Assembly: GCA_963704835.1 (NCBI GenBank)
Contig: CAVPHW010000020.1
Coordinates: 248,001 to 312,000 of the forward strand
Source of the DNA: GCA-2746605 sp963704835
Lineage (GTDB): Bacteria; Bacteroidota; Ignavibacteria; Ignavibacteriales; Melioribacteraceae
DNA: 64,000 nt
Direction of reading: 5' to 3'
Made by a program: the position numbers and the translations under genes. This document shows, in pieces, positions 18,657 to 28,048 of the stretch. Every line of letters starts with the position of its first letter. Within the stretch, counting starts at the first letter, position 1. The notes under the pieces are model-generated. The model worked only from the letters and a program-made list of their open reading frames with translations, did not search any database and was not told where the DNA came from.

Positions 18657-20615
18657 ATGAAAGCTAAGATAATTGTGCTAATCATGTTGGTTCTTATTTT
18701 TACTTCCGAAATAATTCCTGCTCATGATAATTATATTGAAAATTCGACAACTGCTTCTCAGGACTCTACTCCTCCTCTAATTCCAAATAATTTTAGAGCA
18801 TATTCTTATGAATTACATGGTGATTTATATTGGGACATAGATACTAATGAAGATGTTAAAAATTACATATTGTACAAATGGAATGGTTCTCAATATTCCT
18901 ATTATACTTTGCTTAATAATAATGATGATTATAAGATGATTTGGTTTGGTTCCATCGGAGAAAGGGGGAAGTACAAAATTCAAGCAATTGATAATTCTGG
19001 AAATAGCTCTCCACTAAGCAATGAGGTAGAAATACTAACTCATGAAATGACTGATGATGAATTTATGGATATGGTACAGCGTGCAACATTCAGGTATTTT
19101 TGGAATTGGGGTGACCCAATTTCTGGTGTAGCACGAGAAAGGTGGTTACCGAATGAATTGGATAAGACAAATACAATTGGGGGTGGTGGATTTGGTGTTA
19201 TGGGAATTCTGGTTGGAATTGAACGTAACTTTATTTCACGAGATCAAGGAGCAGAAAGAATTTTAAAAATTTCAGATTTTCTTGTAAATAAATTAGACAA
19301 ATTCCATGGTGCTTTCCCACATTGGTTTAATGGTACAACTGGAAAGGTTGTAAATTTTGGATCTCAAAATGGCGGAGATATTGTTGAAACGGCTTTCATG
19401 ATGGAAGGACTTATTTGTGCAAGACAATATTTTAATGGTCAGGATTCAATTGAAACTAAGATTAGGGATTTGATTACTCAACTTTGGGAAAACATTGATT
19501 GGGATTTTTATCGCAATAACTCAACCGGACTATATTGGAACTGGTCTCCAACTATGGGATTCGATTTTAATGGCACATTTATTTTTCACGGTTGGAATGA
19601 AACCATGATGGCCTACATACTTGCTTTGGCTTCTCCAACTCATCCTATCGGAACAAATCAATATACATCTGGTTGGGGAAATAATGGTAACATAAAATAT
19701 TCTGGAACTCCCAAATATGGAATAACATTATCAGTTGGCAATGGTTATGGGGGACCTTTATTCTTCACACACTATTCATTTATAGCTTTTGATCCACGTG
19801 TAAAGAGAGATTTGTATGCTAATTATTTTGGGCAAAATATTAACCAGAGTTTAATCAATTATAATTACTGTGTTGAAAACCCCAAAAAATTTGTAGGTTA
19901 TAATGAAAATTGTTGGGGATTAACAGCAAGTCATTCTATTCCAGGAGTTGGTTATTCCGCACATGAACCAATGAATAATGATAATGGTACAATTTCTCCG
20001 ACTGCTGCATTGTCTTCTATGCCTTATACACCATATCAATCCAAACAGGCAATGAAATATTTTTACAGAACATTTAAAGATAAATTATGGGGGAAGTACG
20101 GGTTTAAGGACGCATTTAATTTAACATATTCTTCTCTCGGAGTAGAAGGGGAATGGTTCAGTGATGGCTACCTTGCAATTGATCAGGGACCAATAATTTG
20201 CATGATTGAGAACTATAGGTCGCAATTGTTATGGAACTTATTCATGAATGATCCTGACATAAAAAAAATATTTAATAAATACCCACCTTTTTTTGATTCT
20301 GAAACACCGAACAGTATTGAAAGTGGTCAAAGTAATCCAACTGAATTTTATCTAGACCAAAATTATCCAAATCCTTTTAATCCTTCGACTGTAATAAAAT
20401 ATTCGATTCCTAAAGCAGATGTACAATATAACAATGTATCACTTACAGTTTTTGATCTTCTTGGTAGAAAAATTATTACTTTAGTCAATGAATTTAAGAA
20501 TCCAGGAAATTATGAAATTGAATTTGATGCTTCTAATTTATCAAGTAGTGTTTATATTTATCAATTAAAATATGGTGCAAAAGTCATTACCAAAAAAATG
20601 GTTTTATCTAAATAA
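18657..20615 (+). CDS. T9SS-secreted GH144-like (glycoamylase-fold, PF10091) beta-glucanase
   Basis: The 652-residue protein has a signal peptide and an FN3-like segment at about residues 40-125. A Glycoamylase-like/GH144 catalytic domain follows at about 130-545: ATFRYFWNWGDPISGVARER, NTIGGGGFGVMGILVGIER, GGPLFFTHYSFIAFDPR, ENCWGLTASHSIPGVGY and DGYLAIDQGPIICMIENYRS. It ends in a type A T9SS sorting domain (FYLDQNYPNPFNPSTVIKYS to KKMVLSK). Characterised GH144 enzymes are endo-beta-1,2-glucanases, so a beta-glucan substrate is likely; the linkage in this cluster is uncertain. The sorting domain implies delivery to the cell surface or medium. A shorter relative, predicted to be a lipoprotein, follows 55 bases downstream. 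Confidence 0.85.
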   Translation: MKAKIIVLIMLVLIFTSEIIPAHDNYIENSTTASQDSTPPLIPNNFRAYSYELHGDLYWDIDTNEDVKNYILYKWNGSQYSYYTLLNNNDDYKMIWFGSIGERGKYKIQAIDNSGNSSPLSNEVEILTHEMTDDEFMDMVQRATFRYFWNWGDPISGVARERWLPNELDKTNTIGGGGFGVMGILVGIERNFISRDQGAERILKISDFLVNKLDKFHGAFPHWFNGTTGKVVNFGSQNGGDIVETAFMMEGLICARQYFNGQDSIETKIRDLITQLWENIDWDFYRNNSTGLYWNWSPTMGFDFNGTFIFHGWNETMMAYILALASPTHPIGTNQYTSGWGNNGNIKYSGTPKYGITLSVGNGYGGPLFFTHYSFIAFDPRVKRDLYANYFGQNINQSLINYNYCVENPKKFVGYNENCWGLTASHSIPGVGYSAHEPMNNDNGTISPTAALSSMPYTPYQSKQAMKYFYRTFKDKLWGKYGFKDAFNLTYSSLGVEGEWFSDGYLAIDQGPIICMIENYRSQLLWNLFMNDPDIKKIFNKYPPFFDSETPNSIESGQSNPTEFYLDQNYPNPFNPSTVIKYSIPKADVQYNNVSLTVFDLLGRKIITLVNEFKNPGNYEIEFDASNLSSSVYIYQLKYGAKVITKKMVLSK

Positions 20616-20670
20616 TTATTTTGTTGTGGAATAATCTATAGTGCACACAAATTTATTTAAAGGATCTGCT

Positions 20671-22077
20671 ATGAGTAGAGTATTTAGTTCATTTTTGATA
20701 TTTCTAATCTTTTTATTCATTAGCATTTCATGCTCTAGTACAAACGCTGGTGAGAATATAAAGAAATTGTCTAAAGGAATTAAGTATACCGCATCACCCG
20801 AAGAAGAAGCTTTTCTAGATTCACTACAGTATAAAACATTTCTGTATTTTATGAATGAGGTTAATCCTTCTAATGGTTTGGTTAAAGACAGATCGACTAA
20901 CGGTTCACCATCAAGCATTGCTGCTGTGGGTTTTGCTTTACCTGTTTGGACTATTGGGATTGAACATAATTGGATTGAAAGAAAAAAGGGTGTTCAACTT
21001 ACTCTAAATCTTCTCAAGTTCCTGATGAACTCTGAACAAAGTACCGCTTCCGATGCAACCGGATATAATGGATTTTACTATCATTTTTTAGATATGGAAA
21101 CCGGAAAACGATATAGAGATTGTGAACTTTCCTCTATAGATACTGCTTGGTTATTGGCAGGAATTAGATTTGCACGAATGTATTATGATAGAGAGAATGA
21201 TGACGAAAAGGCCATCAGAAATTTGGCGGATTCAGTTAGTTTTAGAATGAATTGGGATTGGTGGGTAAAACCAGATTCAGTAAAAGATTTTGGAGGAGCT
21301 GTTACAATGGGTTGGGATCCCAAAAATGGTTTTGGTGGAATGAGTTGGATTGGATATAATGAAGGTCATTATTTATATGTTCTTGGAGCAGGCACTGGTT
21401 ATGAAGGGTTTCAAAAAGGGTATGATACTTGGATAGATTACTATGACTGGTATGAACCATATCCAAATTTGGCACATGCTTGTTTTCCTGCTTTATTTGC
21501 ATTTCAGTGGTCTCAATGTTTTATTGATTATCGAGGGATTTATGATGATTATATGATGAATAAAAAAATAGACTACTTTGAGAATTCGAGAAGAGCCACT
21601 TTAACTCACCAACAATACGCAATTGAAAATCCAAAGAATTGGATTGGTTATGACTCATTAACCTGGGGTTTAACCGCATGCGATGGCCCTCTTGATGATA
21701 TTTCCTCACTGGATAGAAATGTTTATAGAGGTTATAGTGAGAGAGGCGTAAGCTATCCGTTTAGAGATGCTTGGGATGATGGAACTATTGCTCCAACTGG
21801 AGCTGCTGCATCAATCGTTTTTGCCCCTGAAGTCGTAATACCAACCTTACTCCATATGTATAAAAAGTATGGTAACAAGGGTTTATGGGGTGAATATGGT
21901 TTTAAGGATGCTTTTAATCCCACTCTTGACTGGATTGACACTGACTATTTAGGTATTGATCAAGGTCCAATAGTGATAATGATAGAAAATTTAAGAAATG
22001 GTTTTGTTTGGGAGTATTCTATGAGGGACCCAGTAATTAAAGAAGGGCTTGAAAAATTGGGGTTTAGACAAAAATAG
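20671..22077 (+). CDS. GH144-like (PF10091) lipoprotein
   Basis: The ATG at 20671 has AAGGA seven bases upstream and gives a lipoprotein signal with lipobox SISC and the modified cysteine at position 21; an in-frame GTG at 20641 is less convincing. The 468-residue product shares the fold and motifs of the preceding gene: LQYKTFLYFMNEVNPSNGLV, ASSIAAVGFALPVW-like elements, WGLTACDGP, DDGTIAPTGAAASIVFAPE and DYLGIDQGPIVIMIENLRNG. It lacks a T9SS domain and FN3 segment. It probably sits on a periplasmic or outer-membrane face and acts on products of its secreted neighbour. The pair looks like a duplication with split localisation. Confidence 0.85.
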   Translation: MSRVFSSFLIFLIFLFISISCSSTNAGENIKKLSKGIKYTASPEEEAFLDSLQYKTFLYFMNEVNPSNGLVKDRSTNGSPSSIAAVGFALPVWTIGIEHNWIERKKGVQLTLNLLKFLMNSEQSTASDATGYNGFYYHFLDMETGKRYRDCELSSIDTAWLLAGIRFARMYYDRENDDEKAIRNLADSVSFRMNWDWWVKPDSVKDFGGAVTMGWDPKNGFGGMSWIGYNEGHYLYVLGAGTGYEGFQKGYDTWIDYYDWYEPYPNLAHACFPALFAFQWSQCFIDYRGIYDDYMMNKKIDYFENSRRATLTHQQYAIENPKNWIGYDSLTWGLTACDGPLDDISSLDRNVYRGYSERGVSYPFRDAWDDGTIAPTGAAASIVFAPEVVIPTLLHMYKKYGNKGLWGEYGFKDAFNPTLDWIDTDYLGIDQGPIVIMIENLRNGFVWEYSMRDPVIKEGLEKLGFRQK

Positions 22078-22127
22078 AACTAGAAAAATTAGTTTAATTT
22101 ATATGAATATTTAGCTTGAGGTAAAAA

Positions 22128-24566
22128 TTGAAAAAGTTTGTAATAGTTTTAATTATTAACTTATTATTTTCTGTAAGCATAATGGGCAATTTTAGTTTTT
22201 TAGGTGATATTGTTAAATATCAAAAGTATGATGGACATATTGAATTTCAATGTACAAATGCATTGTTCAATTTATATCCTCTTCAAGATAACTTGATTAG
22301 ATTTAGATATACCAATCAAGAAAAGTTCTCTGAGGCTCCTTCGTACGCTGTTATCAACCATGACTTAAAAGTTGACTATGTTTTTACTGAAGCTACTGAT
22401 CATTTCTCAATTACTACTGATGAATTAATTGTAATAATCGATAAAGCTCCATGTAGAGTTTTAATCTATGATAAAAATATGAATCTAATTAATTCTGATG
22501 AAAAGAGCTTTGGAGTTAGTTTTGATAATGATGAAGTAAGGTGTCATAAAACATTATTTACTGAAGAACTGTTTTATGGACTTGGTGAAAAAACCGGAAA
22601 TCTTCAAAAAAGTAGAAATCAATACACCTTGTGGAATTCTGACATCCCCGCTTATACAAATAAGACTGATGCAATATATCAATCAATACCGTTTTTTATT
22701 GGAGTTAAAGATCATAAAGCGTATGGTATTTTCTTTGATAACACTCACAAATCATATTTTAATTTTGGGGCTAGTAATGATAGGTTCTACTGGTTTGGTG
22801 CCGAGCAAGGCGAAATGGATTATTACTTTATAGCCGGACCAGAGATGAAAAAAGTAATCACTTTTTATACACTTCTTACTGGAAGAATGGAAATGCCCCC
22901 TAAATGGGCATTGGGATATCAACAATCCAAATGGTCTTATTACCCTGAAGCAAAAGTAAAAAGTATTGCAAGTACTTTTAGAGAAAGAGACATTCCTTGC
23001 GATGTAATTTATTTAGATATTCATTATATGAACGAATACAGAGTTTTCACTTGGGATGAAGAAAGATTTCCAAACTCTGGCAAAATGATTGAGGATCTAA
23101 AAAAAGATGGATTTAAAGTAATCACAATTGTCGATCCAGGTGTTAAAGCTGATACAAATGGATATGCTCCCGCTATTGAAGGTTTGAGAAATAATTTATT
23201 TGCCATATATCCTGATGGAACGCCATACCAAGGCGAAGTTTGGCCATCTTGGTCATATTTCCCAGACTTTACAAAAGAAGAGACAAGAACTTGGTGGGGT
23301 GAAAAAAATGCCGATCTATTAAAAGAAGGAATTGCAGGAATATGGAATGATATGAACGAACCTGCAGTTTGGGGTGCATCATTCCCCGATATTGTTCAAT
23401 TTTCAGATAATGGTTTTGGAGCTTCCCATAAGAAAATTCATAACGTATATGCACTTGAAATGGCAAAAGCTACTTTCGACGGCATTAAAATTGATAATAA
23501 TCGACCGTTTATTTTAACGCGTGCTGGCTTCTCTGGAATTCAAAGATATGCTGCAGTTTGGACCGGCGATAATATAGCAAGTGAAGAACATCTTCAATTG
23601 GCTTGCACAATGCCTTTAAGTATGGGCTTAAGTGGATTATCATTTGTTGGTAGTGATGTCGGTGGATTTATGGAGGAACCATCTGCTAATCTTTATTCAA
23701 GATGGATACAAATGGGAGCACTCTCACCATTTTTTAGAGGACATAGTACAATAAATGTTAAGGATAAAGAACCTTGGGCTTTTGGAGATTACATTGAGAA
23801 CATCGCAAGGGATGCAATCAAATTAAGATATAAGCTTATGCCTTATATTTATAATGAGTTTCAAAATTCTACGAAGACTGGATTGCCAGTAATGAAACCT
23901 ATGTTTTTAGAGTACCAAAATGATAAGGAATGTTATTCCCACGATGCTCAATATCAGTATATGTTTGGAGAAAATCTATTAGTAGCTCCGGTTGTAAAAG
24001 AAAACACTGATTTCAAAAAATTATATTTACCTAAAGGGAAGTGGATAGATTATTGGTCAAATAAAATCTATAACGGTGAAGAATGGATTATTGTTGATGC
24101 TCCCGTATATAAAATTCCATTGTTTATTAAAGAGGGTGGAATTATTCCTTCAATTGAATCGCAAAATTATATAGGTGAAAAAGCTATTGATTTGATGGAG
24201 TTTAAGATTTTCCCTTCTCAAAAATCAAGTTATAAATTATATGAAGATGATGGAATAACACAAAATTATACACAAGGTGAATTTTCTGAAACAATTATTG
24301 AAGCTGCGAAGAGTAAAAAAGAGTTAAAAATAAAGGTAAGTTCTGTAATTAGTAATTTTGATTCCGGGATTAAAACATATCACTTCAAGGTTTTGGAAAT
24401 GGGAAATGTAAAAAATATTACCTTGAAGGGAAACAAATTAAATGAATTTAAGGCTGAAAAACTAGGCTCTGAAAGAGAAGGTTACTCATATAACCAAGAC
24501 TCAAAAATTCTAGAAATTAAAGTTGCAAAATCAAATTTAATTGAATTATTAGTTGACTTAAAATAA
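22128..24566 (+). CDS. Glycoside hydrolase family 31 (alpha-glucosidase/alpha-xylosidase type)
   Basis: The frame begins at a TTG with GAGG eight bases upstream, giving a signal peptide (MKKFVIVLIINLLFSVSIMG) and an 812-residue protein. An N-terminal beta-sandwich comes first (about 25-240). The barrel has the GH31 nucleophile D408 in IWNDMNEPAVWG and the acid/base D481 in AAVWTGDN. C-terminal beta domains end near 780. The family removes terminal alpha-glucose or alpha-xylose with retention. The sequence does not settle which; alpha-glucosidase is the general annotation, and alpha-xylosidase would make sense if the polymer were xyloglucan. It starts 50 bases after the GH144-like lipoprotein, and manA follows by 20 bases. 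Confidence 0.9.
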   Translation: MKKFVIVLIINLLFSVSIMGNFSFLGDIVKYQKYDGHIEFQCTNALFNLYPLQDNLIRFRYTNQEKFSEAPSYAVINHDLKVDYVFTEATDHFSITTDELIVIIDKAPCRVLIYDKNMNLINSDEKSFGVSFDNDEVRCHKTLFTEELFYGLGEKTGNLQKSRNQYTLWNSDIPAYTNKTDAIYQSIPFFIGVKDHKAYGIFFDNTHKSYFNFGASNDRFYWFGAEQGEMDYYFIAGPEMKKVITFYTLLTGRMEMPPKWALGYQQSKWSYYPEAKVKSIASTFRERDIPCDVIYLDIHYMNEYRVFTWDEERFPNSGKMIEDLKKDGFKVITIVDPGVKADTNGYAPAIEGLRNNLFAIYPDGTPYQGEVWPSWSYFPDFTKEETRTWWGEKNADLLKEGIAGIWNDMNEPAVWGASFPDIVQFSDNGFGASHKKIHNVYALEMAKATFDGIKIDNNRPFILTRAGFSGIQRYAAVWTGDNIASEEHLQLACTMPLSMGLSGLSFVGSDVGGFMEEPSANLYSRWIQMGALSPFFRGHSTINVKDKEPWAFGDYIENIARDAIKLRYKLMPYIYNEFQNSTKTGLPVMKPMFLEYQNDKECYSHDAQYQYMFGENLLVAPVVKENTDFKKLYLPKGKWIDYWSNKIYNGEEWIIVDAPVYKIPLFIKEGGIIPSIESQNYIGEKAIDLMEFKIFPSQKSSYKLYEDDGITQNYTQGEFSETIIEAAKSKKELKIKVSSVISNFDSGIKTYHFKVLEMGNVKNITLKGNKLNEFKAEKLGSEREGYSYNQDSKILEIKVAKSNLIELLVDLK

Positions 24567-24586
24567 TATTCCGCTGATGGGAAAAG

Positions 24587-25789
24587 ATGTATAGAATTGA
24601 AAAAAAGCCATATAAATTAATTGGTAAAATGCAAAATTATGAATGGGGAACAAAAAATGATAACGCCTTTATTCCTAGTTGGCTTGGTATAACTCCACAA
24701 AACAATTTGCCATACGCAGAATATTGGATTGGTGTGCATCCAAAGGCAGTGACGGATATTTTGATTGACGATAAAAATGTTTCTTTGTTTGAAGCTCTTC
24801 AAAAATTCCCTAAAGAAATATTAGGAGAAAGGGTTTCAGCGAAATTTAATAACACATTACCCTTTTTACTAAAGGTGTTATCAATAGAAAAAGCTTTATC
24901 AATTCAAACTCATCCAGATAAAAAATTAGCAAAGGAATTACATCAAAAAGATCCGATAAATTACCCTGATGAAAATCACAAACCCGAAATTGCTATAGCC
25001 ATTGATAAGTTAAAAGCCATTGTAGGTTTATTGAAATTTGATGATTTTATAAACACTCTCAATGAATATTCAGAACTTAGACTCCTTCTTGATGAAGAAG
25101 ATCTTAAACTTTTGGGAGTTGCCGATTCCGAAACTAAAGAAGAAACTATTAAGAAATTATACTCGCAAATATTAACATCTCCAAAAGAAAAGTTGGAAGA
25201 ATGTATATTAAAATTAAAATATAATTTTGAGATAAAAGAAAAATTAAATGAATCTGAAAAACAGTTCCTACTGGAATTTGAGAACTATGGGCTAGATGTA
25301 GGGCTAATTTCAATCCTTCTTTTTAATTTTGTAAATCTTGAAAAAGGAGAAGCAATTTTCACGCCTGCTGGTATTCCTCATGCATATATTAAGGGGAATA
25401 TAATTGAGTGTATGGCAAACTCCGATAATGTTGTTAGAGCGGGATTAACTCCAAAGTATAAAGATGTAGACACATTAAGCAAAATGTTGGTGGTCGATTC
25501 ATCAAAATGTAAAGTCGATATAATTAAGAAAGATTCAAAAATAGTTTATAAAACCTCGACCGAAGAATTTGAATTAGAGCAGTTAATACTGGATGAATCT
25601 TTTATTCAAAAAGAGAATAATGGAATAAATGTTGTACTAATATTAAATGGCAGTGTTTTAATTTTGTGCAAAAATAAAGAATATTATTTTTCAAAAGGTG
25701 ATACAATTCTAATCCCAGCAATTGTTGATTCTTATAAAATAATCGGGAATGATGAATCTGAAATATTTAGAGTTCGAGTACCAAAATGA
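24587..25789 (+). CDS. manA: Mannose-6-phosphate isomerase, class I
   Basis: The 400-residue cytoplasmic protein shows the type I zinc isomerase layout: QNYEWGTKND near the start, the zinc-binding SIQTHPDKKLA, a glutamate ligand in NHKPEIAIAI, and GIPHAYIKGNIIECMANSDN containing the late histidine ligand. It interconverts mannose-6-phosphate and fructose-6-phosphate and so would feed mannose from the polymer, or from the epimerase at the window start, into glycolysis. It follows the GH31 gene by 20 bases, so the two are probably co-transcribed. Confidence 0.93.
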   Translation: MYRIEKKPYKLIGKMQNYEWGTKNDNAFIPSWLGITPQNNLPYAEYWIGVHPKAVTDILIDDKNVSLFEALQKFPKEILGERVSAKFNNTLPFLLKVLSIEKALSIQTHPDKKLAKELHQKDPINYPDENHKPEIAIAIDKLKAIVGLLKFDDFINTLNEYSELRLLLDEEDLKLLGVADSETKEETIKKLYSQILTSPKEKLEECILKLKYNFEIKEKLNESEKQFLLEFENYGLDVGLISILLFNFVNLEKGEAIFTPAGIPHAYIKGNIIECMANSDNVVRAGLTPKYKDVDTLSKMLVVDSSKCKVDIIKKDSKIVYKTSTEEFELEQLILDESFIQKENNGINVVLILNGSVLILCKNKEYYFSKGDTILIPAIVDSYKIIGNDESEIFRVRVPK

Positions 25790-25844
25790 TCTTTAATATT
25801 CATTAATAAAAAATGTTTTTCCTAACAAATTGAGCCATATAGTA

Positions 25845-26609
25845 ATGAAACCCAACAACTTATTTTTCAGCCTGTTATTAGTCACAATTCTATTATTTCA
25901 AGCATGTAGTTCCAATGACTACATCCAGAAAGAAAAATACGGTCAGCAATCAAAAACATTTGAAAAGCAGATTGTTAAAAATATTAAAATTAACTACCTA
26001 TTGTACTTGCCCGATAATTATTCGGATAAGAAAATCTTTCCTCTTATGATATTTTTACATGGAGCAGGTGAACGAGGGGAAGATATTCAAAAAGTTAAGC
26101 TCCACGGTCCACCGATGTTAGCAGAAAAACAAAAAGATTTTCCTTTTGTTTTAATTTCCCCTCAATGCCAGGAAAATGAGAGATGGACAGATCCATTAAA
26201 TGTTGATGCTCTTATCAATTTAATTGATGAAATCATAATCAAATATAAAATTGATAAAGAAAGAATTTATTTAACTGGCTTGAGTATGGGCGGTTATGGA
26301 ACATGGAATCTCGCTTCTTTGTATCCCGATAAATTTGCGGCTATTGCACCGGTTTGCGGAGGCGGAGACACTAGAAAAGCTTACAAACTAAAAAGTATCC
26401 CAACGTGGGTTTTTCATGGAGCCAAAGATATGGTTGTTCCAATTTCTGAATCTGAAACTATGGTTGAGGCATTGCAAAAAATTGGTGGCGATGTTAAATT
26501 TACTGTCTACCCTGAAGCTGATCATGACTCTTGGACAGAAACTTATGATAATCCCGAATTATTCAAATGGTTTCTTCGTCAAAAAAAACAATACTTATTG
26601 CTTAATTAA
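25845..26609 (+). CDS. Alpha/beta-hydrolase lipoprotein (esterase/PHB-depolymerase-like)
   Basis: The ATG at 25845 gives a lipoprotein signal with FQAC and cysteine 21; a TTG at 25830 would add five residues. The 254-residue product is an alpha/beta hydrolase with oxyanion segment FLHGAGERGED, nucleophile elbow GLSMGGYGTW, acid residue in HGAKDMVVP and histidine in PEADHDSW. It resembles the prolyl-oligopeptidase-like and feruloyl/acetyl esterases found in carbohydrate-use loci. It probably removes acyl groups from oligosaccharides in the periplasm. The exact substrate cannot be told. It lies between manA (56 bases) and an aldo/keto reductase (32 bases). Confidence 0.82.
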   Translation: MKPNNLFFSLLLVTILLFQACSSNDYIQKEKYGQQSKTFEKQIVKNIKINYLLYLPDNYSDKKIFPLMIFLHGAGERGEDIQKVKLHGPPMLAEKQKDFPFVLISPQCQENERWTDPLNVDALINLIDEIIIKYKIDKERIYLTGLSMGGYGTWNLASLYPDKFAAIAPVCGGGDTRKAYKLKSIPTWVFHGAKDMVVPISESETMVEALQKIGGDVKFTVYPEADHDSWTETYDNPELFKWFLRQKKQYLLLN

Positions 26610-26641
26610 AATATTAATAAAAATTTAAGGAAATTAAACAA

Positions 26642-27634
26642 ATGCAATTCCCATCAGATGAACGATATAACAAAATGAAGTTTAATAGGTGTGGAAGAAG
26701 TGGATTAAAACTTCCGGCAATATCTTTAGGACTTTGGCATAATTGGGGCGGTAGAGATAATTTTGAAAATGGAAGAGATATGTTAAGAACTGCTTTCAAT
26801 TTGGGAATTACTCATTTTGATCTAGCTAATAATTACGGACCGCCTTATGGTTCCGCTGAGGAAAATTTTGGTAGAATGTTTAAAAAGGATTTTTCAAATT
26901 TAAGAGATGAGCTAATTATTTCTACAAAAGCCGGCTGGGATATGTGGCCCGGTCCTTACGGGAATTTTGGTTCTCGTAAATATCTTATTGCAAGTATAGA
27001 TCAAAGTCTAAAGAGAATGGGATTGGATTACGTTGATATATTTTATCATCATAGACCAGATACAGAAACTCCGATGGAAGAAACGATGCAAGCACTTGAT
27101 TATATTGTGCGAAGTGGAAAAGCTCTCTATATAGGTATTTCTCAATACAATGCTGAACAAACTGAAAGAGCCGTTGAAATATTAAATGATTTGGGTACAC
27201 CATTACTAATTCATCAGCCGAATTATAATTTGTTTGATAGATGGATTGAGAATGGACTAACAAATCTATTGGATGAAAAGGGGATTGGCTGTATTGTATT
27301 TTCTCCGCTTGCTCAGGGAATTCTAACGGATAAATACTTAACCTCAATTCCAGATGATTCAAGAATTGCGAAAAATGTTGGCTATTTAAGAAAAGATCAT
27401 CTGACAGAGAATAAATTGAATAAGGTACGCAAGCTTAATGAGGTAGCAAAAAACAGAAATTATTCGTTAGCGCAAATGTCTACTGCATGGGTTTTGAAAA
27501 ATAAAACAGTAACATCTGCTTTAATTGGAGCAAGTAAACCAGAACAGATTATTGATATTGCCAATATAATTGACCAAAAAGAATTGAACGATGAAGAAAT
27601 GAGAATTATTTACGATATTGTGAATAATGATTAA
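26642..27634 (+). CDS. Aldo/keto reductase, YghZ/L-glyceraldehyde-3-phosphate reductase type
   Basis: The 330-residue protein closely resembles E. coli YghZ along its length: ERYNKMKFNRCGRSGLKLPA, HFDLANNYGPPYGSAEENFG, STKAGWDMWPGPYG, MGLDYVDIFYHHRPD and LIHQPNYNLFDRW. The catalytic tetrad residues of the AKR fold (D and Y in FDLANNYG, K in STKAG, H in YHHRPD) are present. YghZ reduces L-glyceraldehyde-3-phosphate and other aldehydes with NADPH. Its role here may be detoxifying sugar-derived aldehydes. It is the last gene of the polysaccharide region and is followed by a terminator. Confidence 0.9.
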   Translation: MQFPSDERYNKMKFNRCGRSGLKLPAISLGLWHNWGGRDNFENGRDMLRTAFNLGITHFDLANNYGPPYGSAEENFGRMFKKDFSNLRDELIISTKAGWDMWPGPYGNFGSRKYLIASIDQSLKRMGLDYVDIFYHHRPDTETPMEETMQALDYIVRSGKALYIGISQYNAEQTERAVEILNDLGTPLLIHQPNYNLFDRWIENGLTNLLDEKGIGCIVFSPLAQGILTDKYLTSIPDDSRIAKNVGYLRKDHLTENKLNKVRKLNEVAKNRNYSLAQMSTAWVLKNKTVTSALIGASKPEQIIDIANIIDQKELNDEEMRIIYDIVNND

Positions 27635-27739
27635 TAGTTACTAAACTTGTCGAAGTAATTTGTTTCTGGGGTCTTTAAATTATAATTGTAGCCGCAACTT
27701 TTAAGTTGTGTTTATTTTATATAGCTCTCATTCGTATTA

Positions 27740-27774
27740 AACCTCCAAGGTTTTTGAAACCTCGGAGGTTTTTT
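27740..27774 (+). terminator. Rho-independent terminator after the aldo/keto reductase
   Basis: AACCTCC (27740-27746) pairs with GGAGGTT (27764-27770). After one mismatch, AGGTTT pairs with AAACCT around a three-base loop. A run of six T follows. It lies about 105 bases after the reductase stop and ends the 26-27 kb transcript. Confidence 0.8.
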
Positions 27775-27857
27775 AGATAAATTGTGACAATTTAAGTTGT
27801 TATATTAAAAAATCAAAATTGATAAAATCATTCGAGAATGACAAAGACCATCTTTTT

Positions 27858-27900
27858 GCCATTCCAGTTTTCGCGGTTATTTTGCGGAATACCGGAATCT
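27858..27900. repeat. Dispersed intergenic repeat, copy A
   Basis: The segment starts GCCATTCCAG and ends GCGGAATACCGGAATC. CATTCCRG at one end and CCGGAATC at the other make it partly palindromic. A related copy is found at 28783-28846, on the other side of the protease gene. Confidence 0.5.
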
Positions 27901-28006
27901 AACAAGCTCTAAGATGCCCCGCCCAACAAAACGGCAGGTAAACTAATATTATAAAAATCACAAACCGGCATGACAAGCGATGTTTTTTATTTGATTTTTA
28001 CCTTTA

Positions 28007-28030
28007 TTCCACGTTTCCACGTTTCCACGT
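28007..28030. repeat. Tandem repeat, three copies of TTCCACGT
   Basis: The 8-base unit TTCCACGT occurs three times without interruption, ending 18 bases before the start codon of the intramembrane protease gene. Its position in the 5' leader could matter for expression, but nothing shows this. Confidence 0.8.
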
Positions 28031-28048
28031 TTTTACTTATTTTTAACT

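Larger units (their letters stand above)
27635..28048. other. Intergenic region with terminator and repeats
   Basis: This 414-base spacer contains no convincing gene. It holds a strong terminator, one copy of a dispersed palindromic repeat and a triple 8-base tandem repeat, all listed separately. Confidence 0.6.

Noticed and set aside
28007..28030. CRISPR array
   Set aside because: Only three direct 8-base copies with no spacers and no cas genes nearby.
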